Shown: piece after piece, positions 1-8,400 of the stretch | How the letters are laid out: the number at the start of each line of letters is the position of its first letter | How positions within the stretch are numbered: position 1 is the stretch's first letter | Assembly: GCA_023230925.1 (NCBI GenBank) | Contig: JALNWK010000056.1 | Location: 1 to 18,519, forward strand | Length of the DNA: 18,519 bases | Reading direction: 5' to 3' | Origin: Limnochordia bacterium | Lineage (GTDB): Bacteria > Bacillota > Limnochordia > DUMW01 | Position numbers and translations under genes: made by a program | The notes under the pieces: generated by a model | What the model saw: the letters and a program-made list of their open reading frames with translations, nothing else | Told to the model about the DNA's origin: nothing | Database searches by the model: none

Positions 1-76
1 CAAACAATCTGGGTATACTGATAGTAGACATCGGGTCATCTCCTTTTGGTTGTTATCTTATTAGGAGTATTACCCG

Positions 77-694
77 GTGTCCTTTTTTTACTCATTTTGG
101 TCAACACTTACGGAGATGAACCCTTCGTTTGAAAGTGCAAACTATGTGGCTGAAAGGAAACCGGGTGGACTGGTTTATCTAATAGGTTATGAAAGTCTTT
201 ACCAAGAACTTATGCGCGTAGGTATGCAGGTTTATCATGCAGTAGAACGCCAACCAAAGAAGGCGGACTTTCTGTTAGTTGGTAATGATTCCCAGATCGG
301 GATGGATAAGTTCACCTGTGCATTACGTGTCCTGCAAAATGGTGCGGAGTTTGTGGCGGTTAATCAGGATCCAACGGTGCCTAGCTCAGATGGTTTTACT
401 CCTGGGACTGGGGCGCTTGTAGGAGCGATTAGTACAATGATAGGTCGCAAGCCTGATGTGTGCATCGGAAAATCAAGTCCCTTGCTGTTGCACAGAGCAG
501 TGGCGGATCTTGATGTTTATCCTTGGGAATGTATAATGATAGGTGGTACTTTGGAATCGGATATTGTAGCAGGTAGGAGCTTTAGCGCTTATGCTGTGCT
601 AGTAAGCACCGGAAATGTCAATCGGGTGTATTGCTCCGCTGCAGCATCGATGGTTCCAGATAAGATAGTCAACTCTCTAGAAGAACTTCTGTAA
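77..694 (+). CDS. HAD-IIA (NagD-like) phosphatase, truncated and degenerate
   Basis: About 205 residues matching the cap and C-terminal part of NagD/AraL-type HAD-IIA phosphatases: a KPGG-VYLIG stretch (residues 28-37), a long cap region with NQDPTVPS and PGTGALVGA, a GKSSP motif with K132, and a LESDIVAG motif IV region. The family is usually about 260 residues. The N-terminal DxDGT nucleophile motif (motif I) is absent, since frame 2 is closed by a TAG just upstream at 62-64. The first Asp of motif IV (normally GD) is Gly (G156-G157), although the second (D162) remains. A GTG at 77 lies 9 bases after AGGAG (63-67), so the shortened frame could still be translated. It is probably catalytically dead: a decaying gene, or a remnant kept for another role. 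The sugar isomerase follows 52 bases later. The family call is secure; function is doubtful. Confidence 0.72.
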   Translation: MSFFYSFWSTLTEMNPSFESANYVAERKPGGLVYLIGYESLYQELMRVGMQVYHAVERQPKKADFLLVGNDSQIGMDKFTCALRVLQNGAEFVAVNQDPTVPSSDGFTPGTGALVGAISTMIGRKPDVCIGKSSPLLLHRAVADLDVYPWECIMIGGTLESDIVAGRSFSAYAVLVSTGNVNRVYCSAAASMVPDKIVNSLEELL

Positions 695-746
695 CTGGAG
701 ACTAGTCTACCAGGGTAATATATATTCCTATGAAAGGGTGTTCTTA

Positions 747-1565
747 GTGGAGCTAGGTGTACTTATTGGGCAAATGGAGAACATGGAAAAGGAATTTGAG
801 AAGGTTGTGGAACTCGGTCTTGGGACTTGTCAGGTTAGCTGTTGGAATGAAGCCCTATTTACTAGGGATGCTGGAAAAGCAATGAAACAAGCAGCAGCAG
901 ATGCAGGAGTCCGAATCTCTGCTATCTGGGCTGGTTGGCCTGGTCCTAAAGTCTGGAATTTTGTTGATGGTCCACTAACCTTGGGATTAGTTCCGAGGGC
1001 CTATCGGGATCGACGCCAGGAGGCGATTATTGCATGTTCCAAGATGGCCGAAGCCGCAGAGGTGGAGCATGTAGCGACCCACGTAGGGTTCATACCCGAG
1101 AACGCCAATGATCCAGCATACAAAGAAGTGGTTGTTGCCGTAAGATTCATAGCCCAGGCTCTAAAGGCCCAGGGCCAGACATTCCTCTTTGAGACAGGGC
1201 AAGAGACCCCGGTTACCCTACTTAGAACCATATCTGATGTAGGATACGATAACCTTGGTGTGAATCTTGATCCGGCGAATCTTCTCATGTATGGTAAGGC
1301 TAATCCAGTAGATGCCGTAGAACTATTCGGAAGGTACATCAAAGGGGTACACGTAAAAGACGGTGAATACCCGGTGGATGGTAGGAGCCTTGGCCGGGAA
1401 CGGCCCGTTGGAGAAGGGAAGGTTGACTTCCCATTATTCCTCAAGAAGCTAGCCGAACAAGGGTATGCGGGGTCCTTAACAATCGAACGTGAAATCAGCG
1501 GTGAGCAGCAACGAATTGATATCCTCAAATCCATTGACTTGTTGCGCGGCTGGCTTTCTAAATAG
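747..1565 (+). CDS. Sugar phosphate isomerase/epimerase family (TIM barrel, AP endonuclease 2-like)
   Basis: A 272-residue xylose-isomerase-like TIM barrel, normal length for the family, cytoplasmic with no signal peptide. A likely divalent metal quartet is visible in the order seen in tagatose 3-epimerase-type enzymes: E149 (FETGQE), D175 (NLDPAN), H202 (VHVKD) and E247 (TIERE). These enzymes isomerise or epimerise ketoses or inositol derivatives; the substrate cannot be read from sequence. The GTG at 747 is preferred because GAAAGGG (732-738) sits 8 bases upstream and the protein then begins MELGVLIGQ, like relatives. An in-frame GTG at 738 overlaps that ribosome binding site and is less likely. 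It follows the degenerate HAD gene by 52 bases and ends 13 bases before a strong hairpin, so the pair was probably one transcript. Confidence 0.85.
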   Translation: MELGVLIGQMENMEKEFEKVVELGLGTCQVSCWNEALFTRDAGKAMKQAAADAGVRISAIWAGWPGPKVWNFVDGPLTLGLVPRAYRDRRQEAIIACSKMAEAAEVEHVATHVGFIPENANDPAYKEVVVAVRFIAQALKAQGQTFLFETGQETPVTLLRTISDVGYDNLGVNLDPANLLMYGKANPVDAVELFGRYIKGVHVKDGEYPVDGRSLGRERPVGEGKVDFPLFLKKLAEQGYAGSLTIEREISGEQQRIDILKSIDLLRGWLSK

Positions 1566-1578
1566 GGCAGATACTCTA

Positions 1579-1607
1579 AGGAGGGGCCTTTATGCGGGGC
1601 CCCTCCT
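1579..1607 (+). terminator. GC-rich hairpin after the isomerase gene
   Basis: A perfect 10-bp stem, AGGAGGGGCC (1579-1588) with GGCCCCTCCT (1598-1607), and a 9-base loop, beginning 13 bases after the stop codon. There is no T-run after it, so it is either an imperfect intrinsic terminator or a 3'-end stabilising hairpin. Confidence 0.6.
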
Positions 1608-1871
1608 AATCTAAACCAGTCTCATTCCTGATAGTATCTCCAGTTAGCCTTTCCCTTGATTGGATGCAGCAAGGGCCAATAATGCTGGGTTCATATGTGT
1701 TGCTTCAATGTGTCCATGCAGGTGCTTCATGAGTCCGGACATGTCTTAAGGTATACGTGCTTTAGAGCATAATCTACGACTTCTCGATTAGTTGTATGTA
1801 TTCGTATACTCGGTTAATCACGCCAACCGTAGCAGGAGAACCTCTATTAGAAAGAGAAAACCTATATTAAT

Positions 1872-1898
1872 AGCTTTGTATGGGCATACGTATAAGCT
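1872..1898 (+). promoter_or_regulatory. Nested stem-loop in operon leader
   Basis: The outer arms are AGCTT (1872-1876) and AAGCT (1894-1898); the inner arms are GTATG (1878-1882) and CATAC (1885-1889). Together they could form an interrupted hairpin. The short arms make this a weak call on its own; it matters mainly as part of the series that continues to 2003. Confidence 0.3.
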
Positions 1899-1907
1899 CT
1901 CCTACGA

Positions 1908-1926
1908 TGAAGAGCATTGCTCTTTA
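1908..1926 (+). promoter_or_regulatory. 6-3-6 palindrome / small hairpin
   Basis: AAGAGC (1910-1915), ATT, GCTCTT (1919-1924), extended by a G-T wobble and a T-A pair to 1908/1926. It could be a protein-binding palindrome or a short RNA stem in the leader of the binding-protein operon. Confidence 0.35.
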
Positions 1927-1938
1927 AGACATAGCAAA

Positions 1939-2003
1939 TAGATACTTAGAATACAATCAGACCACAAAGCTTTTGTGCTGTCGTGAACTGTGAAAAGTAT
2001 CTA
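1939..2003 (+). promoter_or_regulatory. Concentric inverted repeats upstream of the main operon
   Basis: The outer arms TAGATACTT (1939-1947) and AAGTATCTA (1995-2003) are perfect 9-bp complements 47 bases apart. Inside, and centred within one base of the same point, is the 15-base palindrome CACAAAGCTTTTGTG (1963-1977). The sequences between inner and outer arms show only partial complementarity (ACA-TC-GAC against GTC-GA-TGT). It could be a 65-base imperfect RNA hairpin in the 5' leader, a cruciform, or nested operator sites. TTGTGC (1973-1978) with TATCTA (1998-2003) is a poor promoter candidate overlapping the structure (19-base spacer). Confidence 0.5.
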
Positions 2004-2016
2004 TACCGGAGGGACG

Positions 2017-2088
2017 GTGATCAAATCCAGAGCAAACGCCAAAACCGAACATGGTAGTACTATGTTAAAGGAGGAAGCGACTGGATGA
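2017..2088 (+). CDS. Possible 23-residue leader peptide overlapping the binding-protein start
   Basis: A GTG at 2017 follows GGAGGG (2008-2013) by 3 bases and opens 23 codons ending in a TGA at 2086-2088. That stop overlaps the ATG at 2085 as ATGA, the usual layout for translational coupling. The peptide (starts MIKSRANAK, ends KEEATG) resembles nothing I know and has no run of one amino acid that would suggest classic attenuation. The Shine-Dalgarno spacing is short. It may be chance, so confidence is low. Confidence 0.3.
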   Translation: MIKSRANAKTEHGSTMLKEEATG

Positions 2089-3349
2089 AAAGACTACTGT
2101 TACTTCAGTTTTTCTACTGGTTTTACTAACTGGTCTGGCACTTAGCCGTACAACGATTACTTTCTGGCATGATTGGGGTGGATTGGGAGCCCGATATTTT
2201 GAAACAATGGCTAGACAGTTCGAAGAGCAGTATCCCGAGATTAAGGTGGAAGTAAGTTCTGTTGCAGGGCTCGAAGAGAAGCTATCCACGGCTATTGTTG
2301 GTGGAGCAGCCCCCGACGTAGTGTTCTTCCCCCGGTATCTTACGGGTCAGTGGGCGGCAAGGGCCATGCTGGAGCCGATGTCCCAGTTTGCCGCCGCATA
2401 TGGCATCTTAGAGGAGCACTTTTTCAAGGCTACGTGGGATGAAGTGTCATATAACGGTGAGATTTGGGGTATTCCCTTTAGTACCGATGCCCGGGTCTTA
2501 TTCTATAACCGACAGTCCTTCATGGAAATGGGTTTAGATTCCATGAAACCACCGAAGAACTGGGACGAACTAGTCAGCTACTCCAAAAGACTGACTGCAA
2601 GGACCCCTGAGGGCAAACTGGAAAAGGTGGGGTTTGTTCCAATTTGGGGGAATCAGTCGTTACTTATGTATATCTGGCAAAACGGCGGTAGTATGTTCAA
2701 TGAAGACTATACAAAGGTGCTGATGGACTCCGAGGAGGCTGTTGGGGCCCTGCAATGGGTATGCGACTTTGTAGACATATACGGATATGGGGATCTTGGG
2801 GAGATGGGTGGCTCCTTTGGGTCGGCGGAGCAGACTCCCTGGTTTACCGGTCAAATCGCCATGATTACCGAAGGGAGCTGGAATCTCCACGGTCTCTTGG
2901 AGTATGTACCAGCCTTCTACGAACAAGATCTAGGAGTGGCAGCCCTACCCGGTAACGTAGAGCAAGCTACCGTTGCAGGTGGTTTTTCCTTTGTTATTCC
3001 TAGCGGCGCCGCACATCTGGCCGCCGCTCAAGCATTCATTGCTTGGGCAGTGCAACCGAAAAACCAGTTGGGGTTTGCTCTAGAGACTGGTGTGATACCT
3101 GCGGATGTGCGGGCAGGACATGATGAGTATTTCCGGGATCACTTTTACTGGCGCCCATTTATTGATGCCATGGACCTTTATGCTAGGGCCCGCCCAGCCC
3201 ATCCAGCCTATCCGGAGATCGAAGGTCTCATGTTTGAAGCACTATGGAAGGCTCTTGCCAAAGAGCAATCTGCCTTTGCTTGTTTGGAGGACGCCACTAC
3301 CCGGGGGCAAGCGATTCTCGACTACTACAATGCAGTATTTGGTTTCTAA
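2085..3349 (+). CDS. Extracellular solute-binding protein, family 1 (sugar ABC type), apparent frameshift at start
   Basis: The body is a clear family 1 sugar-type binding protein: ITFWHDWGG at the mature N-terminus, AAPDVVFFPR, a YGIPF-like WGIPFSTDARVLFYN segment, PPKNWDELVSYSKRLT, and TGQIAMITEGSW near the middle. The best start is the ATG at 2085, 10 bases after AAAGGAGG (2067-2074), but it opens frame 3 and meets a stop after 14 codons, while the body is in frame 2. Adding one A to the A4 run at 2088-2091 joins them and gives MKKTTVTSVFLLVLLTGLA, an ideal signal peptide. As the sequence stands, the only in-frame starts are a CTG at 2081 with a poor N-region and a TTG at 2183 that removes the signal. 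No lipobox Cys is present, unusual for a Gram-positive binding protein. No permease or ATPase lies nearby. Confidence 0.85.
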
Positions 3350-3364
3350 GAGGGAGGGCGAAGG

Positions 3365-5440
3365 ATGAGAATCAAGGTAGCTGTTGTGATCTTGGTGTTA
3401 CTTCTTAGTGGAATATGCTATGCCAACGACGGTCTGTTGCTCTGGCAAATTGGTGAGTTTGATGACAGCTCTGCTGAACTAGCCTTAGGGCCGAACCGGT
3501 TTGGTGAGTTCCCCGGTTTCTTTCCTGAGGGACCTCGTTTTGTGATTGGGCAAAGTGACCCGGCCACCGATTGGCCCTATATTCACCCTGGGGCTGGGGA
3601 TGCTTGGGCTAATTCCCAAGAGTGGGCGTTCACTATTGTCTTTGATGCCAAGGATGTACCCGAGGGGCAAACGGTCCTGTGGATTGATCTAGTCGGTGCC
3701 CATCCCCAAGCTCCTCCGGGACTCAAGATATCACTTAACGGGGAACAGTTGGGGGTTGTTCTACCAGAACCGGGCAATAATGCCCCTGTTTACGTGGATC
3801 CCGCTGGTGGCAAAGAAGAGATTATCGCTATTGTACTCCCATCAGATAAGCTGAAGACCACGGGTAATCAATTGACTATAAAGACCCAAGGGGGTTCTTG
3901 GGTAGTATATGACGGAATCAAAATGGTTTCTTTCCGGGGTAATGTCCCTGAAGGATTTCTACCTGTCGAGGAGGATCCCTGGGCTGGTATTACGCCTGTG
4001 ATCAAACCGGGGATGGTAGTTGTTACACCTGCCCCCACCACCATGGGCGAACAGGCAATGCTGGTCTCATTACAGGGTCTTGTCAATCAACGGGTGGGTC
4101 GACTGTACCTTGGAGCAGTGACTGATCACTGGTTCCAGCAGGCGGTGCCCCTAAACCAAATGCCTGTTCAGGTGAAGAGTCCTCTGAAGGTTCTAGAGGC
4201 CTTCAAGCAGGAAGTACAGGGCCTTGTAATCTATGATCCTGCCTTGATAGACACCGTGAACGTCGCCTTTACCTTGGCGGGACTGAATCAGGCTATTGTT
4301 GTTTCGCCGGATCTGGCCCAAGAGTTGCTGGCTCGATGGGACGATCTGACTATCGTTGCTGATCTACAGGATCGGTGGTCGACTAGGCTAGAAGCCTATA
4401 CCTGGGCCTATGCTGAGCTTTGGCCAAAGTGTAACCAAGGTTTTATCTTAAACAATAATCCCGGCATGATTCACATGCAGGATCTCCAGGTTGCTAATCG
4501 GGGATTTGGAGTGTATCTAGATGCGGGTATTCCCGAAGAACGGGTATTGCTTGAGGAGATCTATCGTCAGATGAACGCACTGGGCACAGTCTTCGGGTGG
4601 CCCGGGGGTGATGCTGATGCGGCGATTGATTTGGCAAGCCAATACGGACATTCCTATGTGGTTACCGACTGGTGCGATAACCTTAGTGTGCTCGGCAAGG
4701 GCATTCCTCCGGTTCTTAAGCAGGCCGAGCCTACAATGTCCAGTGGGGATGCCAAGCTTTACGTTACTTTCATCCTCGATCACGCTGGGGTTTTCCATTA
4801 CAACCAGTTTCACATGCTGGATCTGTGGAATGACGGGGCCCGGGGACAGGTTCCCGTAGGTTGGACGGTACACCCCCGGCTTGTTGATCTGGCTTCTGGG
4901 ATCATTGATTACTACTTTAAGACCGCCACTCCCAACGACTACTTCCTAGCACCGATCAATCCAAGCGGGTTTGTCCATCTTGAGGCAGTGCCTGATTCAA
5001 AGGCCTACGGGACGTATCTGCAAGGACTTCTGAAAAAGGCTGGCATAAAGCTTGCTTGGCTGGATTCTAGGGAAAACGCAGAATTTGACAAGCTCAGTGG
5101 GGAAGTCGTCTCTGCGCTCTTGGATGTTGCTACTTATGGAGGCCTGGATGCTGTGTTCTTTGGTAGAAGCACTTCTACCAATTGTAAGGCAGTGGTCTTA
5201 GGTGATGTAACTGTTTTCCCAGTGATGTATATGCATGGTGGTGAATCCGCAAAGGATCTTGCTTACCGTACTCATCAAAGTGGAGCGGCAAATGATGGAT
5301 TTGTCGTCGTTGGCATCGACAGTTGGGGCGCTGGGCCAAGTTATGTAGCTGAGGTGGTCAACGCGCTAGAAGACATGGGTGATGTGATGGTCCTGCGGCC
5401 CGATGCGTGGGTTTCGTTATACACAGACATGCTGCGCTAA
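3365..5440 (+). CDS. Secreted GxGYxYP-family protein (putative glycoside hydrolase) with N-terminal beta-sandwich module
   Basis: 691 residues. The signal peptide MRIKVAVVILVLLLSGICYA would be cleaved before NDG. Residues about 25-190 form a carbohydrate-binding-like beta sandwich resembling the third domain of family 4 rhamnogalacturonan lyases (WQIGEFD opening, WPYIHPG at 70-76, conserved SLNGEQLG strand). From about residue 205 it matches the GxGYxYP family: LVSLQGLVNQRVGRLYLG, VVTDWCDNLSVL (D435, D438, N439) and a central FILDHAG. The name-giving GxGYxYP signature, expected near NDYFLAP (residues 524-530), is replaced by a degenerate PSGFVHLEAVP segment. The family is a predicted glycoside hydrolase without well-established chemistry. 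It starts 15 bases after the binding-protein gene with GGGAGG (3352-3357), so it is co-transcribed. Confidence 0.82.
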   Translation: MRIKVAVVILVLLLSGICYANDGLLLWQIGEFDDSSAELALGPNRFGEFPGFFPEGPRFVIGQSDPATDWPYIHPGAGDAWANSQEWAFTIVFDAKDVPEGQTVLWIDLVGAHPQAPPGLKISLNGEQLGVVLPEPGNNAPVYVDPAGGKEEIIAIVLPSDKLKTTGNQLTIKTQGGSWVVYDGIKMVSFRGNVPEGFLPVEEDPWAGITPVIKPGMVVVTPAPTTMGEQAMLVSLQGLVNQRVGRLYLGAVTDHWFQQAVPLNQMPVQVKSPLKVLEAFKQEVQGLVIYDPALIDTVNVAFTLAGLNQAIVVSPDLAQELLARWDDLTIVADLQDRWSTRLEAYTWAYAELWPKCNQGFILNNNPGMIHMQDLQVANRGFGVYLDAGIPEERVLLEEIYRQMNALGTVFGWPGGDADAAIDLASQYGHSYVVTDWCDNLSVLGKGIPPVLKQAEPTMSSGDAKLYVTFILDHAGVFHYNQFHMLDLWNDGARGQVPVGWTVHPRLVDLASGIIDYYFKTATPNDYFLAPINPSGFVHLEAVPDSKAYGTYLQGLLKKAGIKLAWLDSRENAEFDKLSGEVVSALLDVATYGGLDAVFFGRSTSTNCKAVVLGDVTVFPVMYMHGGESAKDLAYRTHQSGAANDGFVVVGIDSWGAGPSYVAEVVNALEDMGDVMVLRPDAWVSLYTDMLR

Positions 5441-5447
5441 GGATAAA

Positions 5448-5469
5448 GCTGGGGGCTTCGGCCCCTAGC
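5448..5469 (+). promoter_or_regulatory. Intercistronic UUCG tetraloop hairpin
   Basis: A 9-bp stem, GCTGGGGGC (5448-5456) with GCCCCTAGC (5461-5469, one G-T wobble), closed by a C(TTCG)G tetraloop, one of the most stable RNA loops. It lies 7 bases after the stop of the GxGYxYP gene and 6 bases before the next Shine-Dalgarno sequence (GGAGG, 5476-5480). With no T-run, it is more likely an mRNA-stabilising or partial-attenuation element than a full terminator. Confidence 0.7.
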
Positions 5470-5487
5470 AACTACGGAGGTAGTATT

Positions 5488-8400
5488 ATGTGGTACAGCA
5501 ATGGACTAATGGCGATTTTGTGTTGCCTTGTGTTTTTTGCTTGGAGTGGTAAGGCTTTCGCCCAAGAACAGATTATCCAGGAATGGGGTCCGGATAGCTT
5601 TGCCCTATCACCCGATGGGTATGAGCAGTTTTCCCAGAAGTATTCAAGTCTTGTAATCGTGGATACCAAGGATCAAACGGCAAAGTCTAGCTGGCCGTAT
5701 ATCCATCCAGGCCCTGTGGACCAATGGGCCAATGCCCAGATGCATACCTTTGTGCTTTTGTTTGACCTAGCGGATATACCCAAGGGTGGAGTGCGCTTGA
5801 ACCTGGAAATCGGGGATACCCACCAATCGGATCCACCGACTATCAGGGTGCTTATGAATGGACGGGGCGAAAACATTGCTCTAAAACCGGGAGCTGGAGT
5901 AGGGTATGCCAATGCCAATGAAGGTCAACCCAGTGAAGTTCAGATGCTCTTTCCTCCTGAGCAACTACGGGTTGGGGATAATCGACTGGCGATCACTACC
6001 CTTTCAGGTTGTTGGTTTACCTACCGAAGCCTGACTTTACTAGCGCTAAGCCAGGAGGTGGGGTACGAGGCCTCGATAATCGATATAGAACCACTGCCAT
6101 TATATCCCTATACTGAAAGCGGCCCTATGGCCACAGCCCAGATTGTGATTAACAACAAAGGGAAGAATCTAGAAGGGGCCTATGTAAAGGTCCTGACTGG
6201 AGATCAGGCTTTAGAACAGTCTCTTGGTAACATTGGCTATGGGAAGTCTACCCGGCGAGTAAGAGTACCGAACATAGAACGGGGTACTTTGAGCATCACA
6301 CTGCATAATGGTGATGGCACTGTAGTCTCAGAGTATGAAACCAGTTGGCAGGCCTCACGGAAATGGACGATCTATCTATTGCACCATTCCCATACAGACC
6401 TGGGATATACGAATCCCCAAGAAGAGGTGCTTAGGATCCATCTGGATAATATCCGGCGGGTTGCTCCCTATGTTCAACAAACAAAAGAGCATCCTTCAGA
6501 GTCCCAGTACCGGTGGAACGTTGAGGCGGGTTGGGCCATGGTCCGGTACTTAAGAGAGCTGGAACAAGATCCAAAGAAGCTCAAACAGTTGCGGGATCTA
6601 GTCTCAAAGGGGTACATTGGCATTGAAGGGTTGTGTTTCAATGAACTGTATAGCTTGGCGGGACTAGAGGAACTGGTAAGAAACATACTTCCCCTCCATC
6701 AGATGCTAAAAGATAAGCTGGATTACAAACCAATCACTGCTATGCTCACCGATGTTCCGGGGGTTCCCTGGTCCTTGATCGGACTGTTGGCCGATGCGGG
6801 AATAGAGTATCTAGACCTAGCTCCCAATGATGTTAGGTTGACTCAGACGATTAGGCGACCACTGGCCTTTCTTTGGCAGTCCCCGGATAAAGAAGGGGAA
6901 GTGCTAACCTTTGTACGGGTGGATCCACCGGTGTTTACCTACTTTGAGGGTAACCAGGTCGGTTTTACGGACAGCTTAATCGGCGTAGAGCAGGCCCTTC
7001 CCGAATGGCTTTGGCGATTGGAGCAACTTGGGTATGAGTACGATTTATACCCAATGCGGGTTCAAGGCGTTCATCCTTCGGGTCGGTATATAGATAACAC
7101 TACGGCATCTTTGCAGCCTAGTCTTATTGCTAAACAATGGAATGAGAAGTATGCTTATCCGAAGATCGTTACTGCAACCAGTGTTGACTTTTACGAGGAT
7201 TTCCGTAGGGCATACAAAGATCAGCTACCAGTGGTAACGGGGGATCTCTCCGACTGGTGGAACGATGGAGTGGCTTCATCGGCTAGGGAAACCTCCCTAA
7301 ACAGACAGGCTAGAACAATGCTTCCACAAGCCGAGACCTTAGCCACCTTGTTAGGGCTTGAGTATCCAAGACTAACTACCGCGTATGAGAACTTAGTTTT
7401 ATATCACGAGCATACTTGGGGCTCAGATAATGCTCTACCCACTAATCCTGTGCAACAGGTGATCTGGAGGGAGAAGGCGCGTTTTGCCGAAGATGCCTTT
7501 AGTACGGCACAGCAAGTACTCCAGGACTCAGTCGCTTTCTTGGCCAATAAAGTATGTCAAAACCCCGGTGAGATCGTAGTCTATAATGGTAACTCCCAGC
7601 CGATGAGCGGACCTGTGCAGGTTCTAGCGCCAAAGACTAATGTCCACCAAGTTGTTGATCTAGACACGCATGAACTGCATCGGATCCAATGGGTGACCGA
7701 TGATATGTTCTTGTTTGTTGCCAAAGAGGTACCTCCCTTAGGATATCGCCGCTATGCCTTAAGTGATCAGAAACATTCAAAGGAGCAGGAGTTTCAGCCA
7801 GTGACAGCAAGTCAAAGGGATGGGCAGTCTGTCCTTGAGAACGACTTCTTCCGACTAGAGGTGAACAATGTTGGTCGGGTGCTCTCCTTCTATGACAAAA
7901 GCTTAAAGAAGGAATGGTGTGATGAAGGTTCTTCACATGGCCTTGGGGAGTATGTCTATGTTTTGAACCAAGAGCAGCCCATTAAGACCACTTCTGTGAC
8001 CATTGAGGAATGTGGACCATTGTTTGCAACTATAGCTGTATATGGCCAGGGAATACACCATGAAGAGGTGGTACGCCGCTACAGTCTATGGGCTGATCTG
8101 AGGCAGCTGGATGTATCTGTGGAACTACAGAAGGCCGAAACGCTAAATACCGAAGCGGCCTTTGTTGCTTTTCCGTTGTCAATCGAGGACGGTAAGGCAG
8201 CTTGGCAGATCCCCGGTGCCGCGGTGAGATACATGCAAGATCAACTGCCGGGTTCCTCACTAGATTACCAATCCATGCAGTACTGGGCTGACATCTCCAG
8301 TGACAAGATGGGGCTGACCCTGGCAAGTAAGGATGCACCGTTGGTGTGGTTTAACGGATATAACTTACGGCAGTCAAGTATTAGGCCCTTATCAGCGGGC

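Larger units (their letters stand above)
1608..2084. other. Gene-free leader region with serial inverted repeats
   Basis: About 480 bases before the main operon with no convincing protein gene apart from a possible 23-codon leader at its end. From 1811 on it holds a run of stem-loop candidates: CGGTT/AACCG (1811-1829), AGCTT-GTATG/CATAC-AAGCT (1872-1898), AAGAGC-ATT-GCTCTT (1910-1924), and a concentric pair at 1939-2003. The density suggests a structured 5' leader or a complex operator region. A loose direct repeat (TGCTTCA...GTCC at 1701-1715 and 1723-1736) is also present. No known riboswitch consensus was recognised. Confidence 0.5.

Noticed and set aside
5407..5487. An N-terminal extension of the GH38-like gene
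   Set aside because: It overlaps the previous gene's end, and the ATG at 5488 has a good ribosome binding site and a clear signal peptide.
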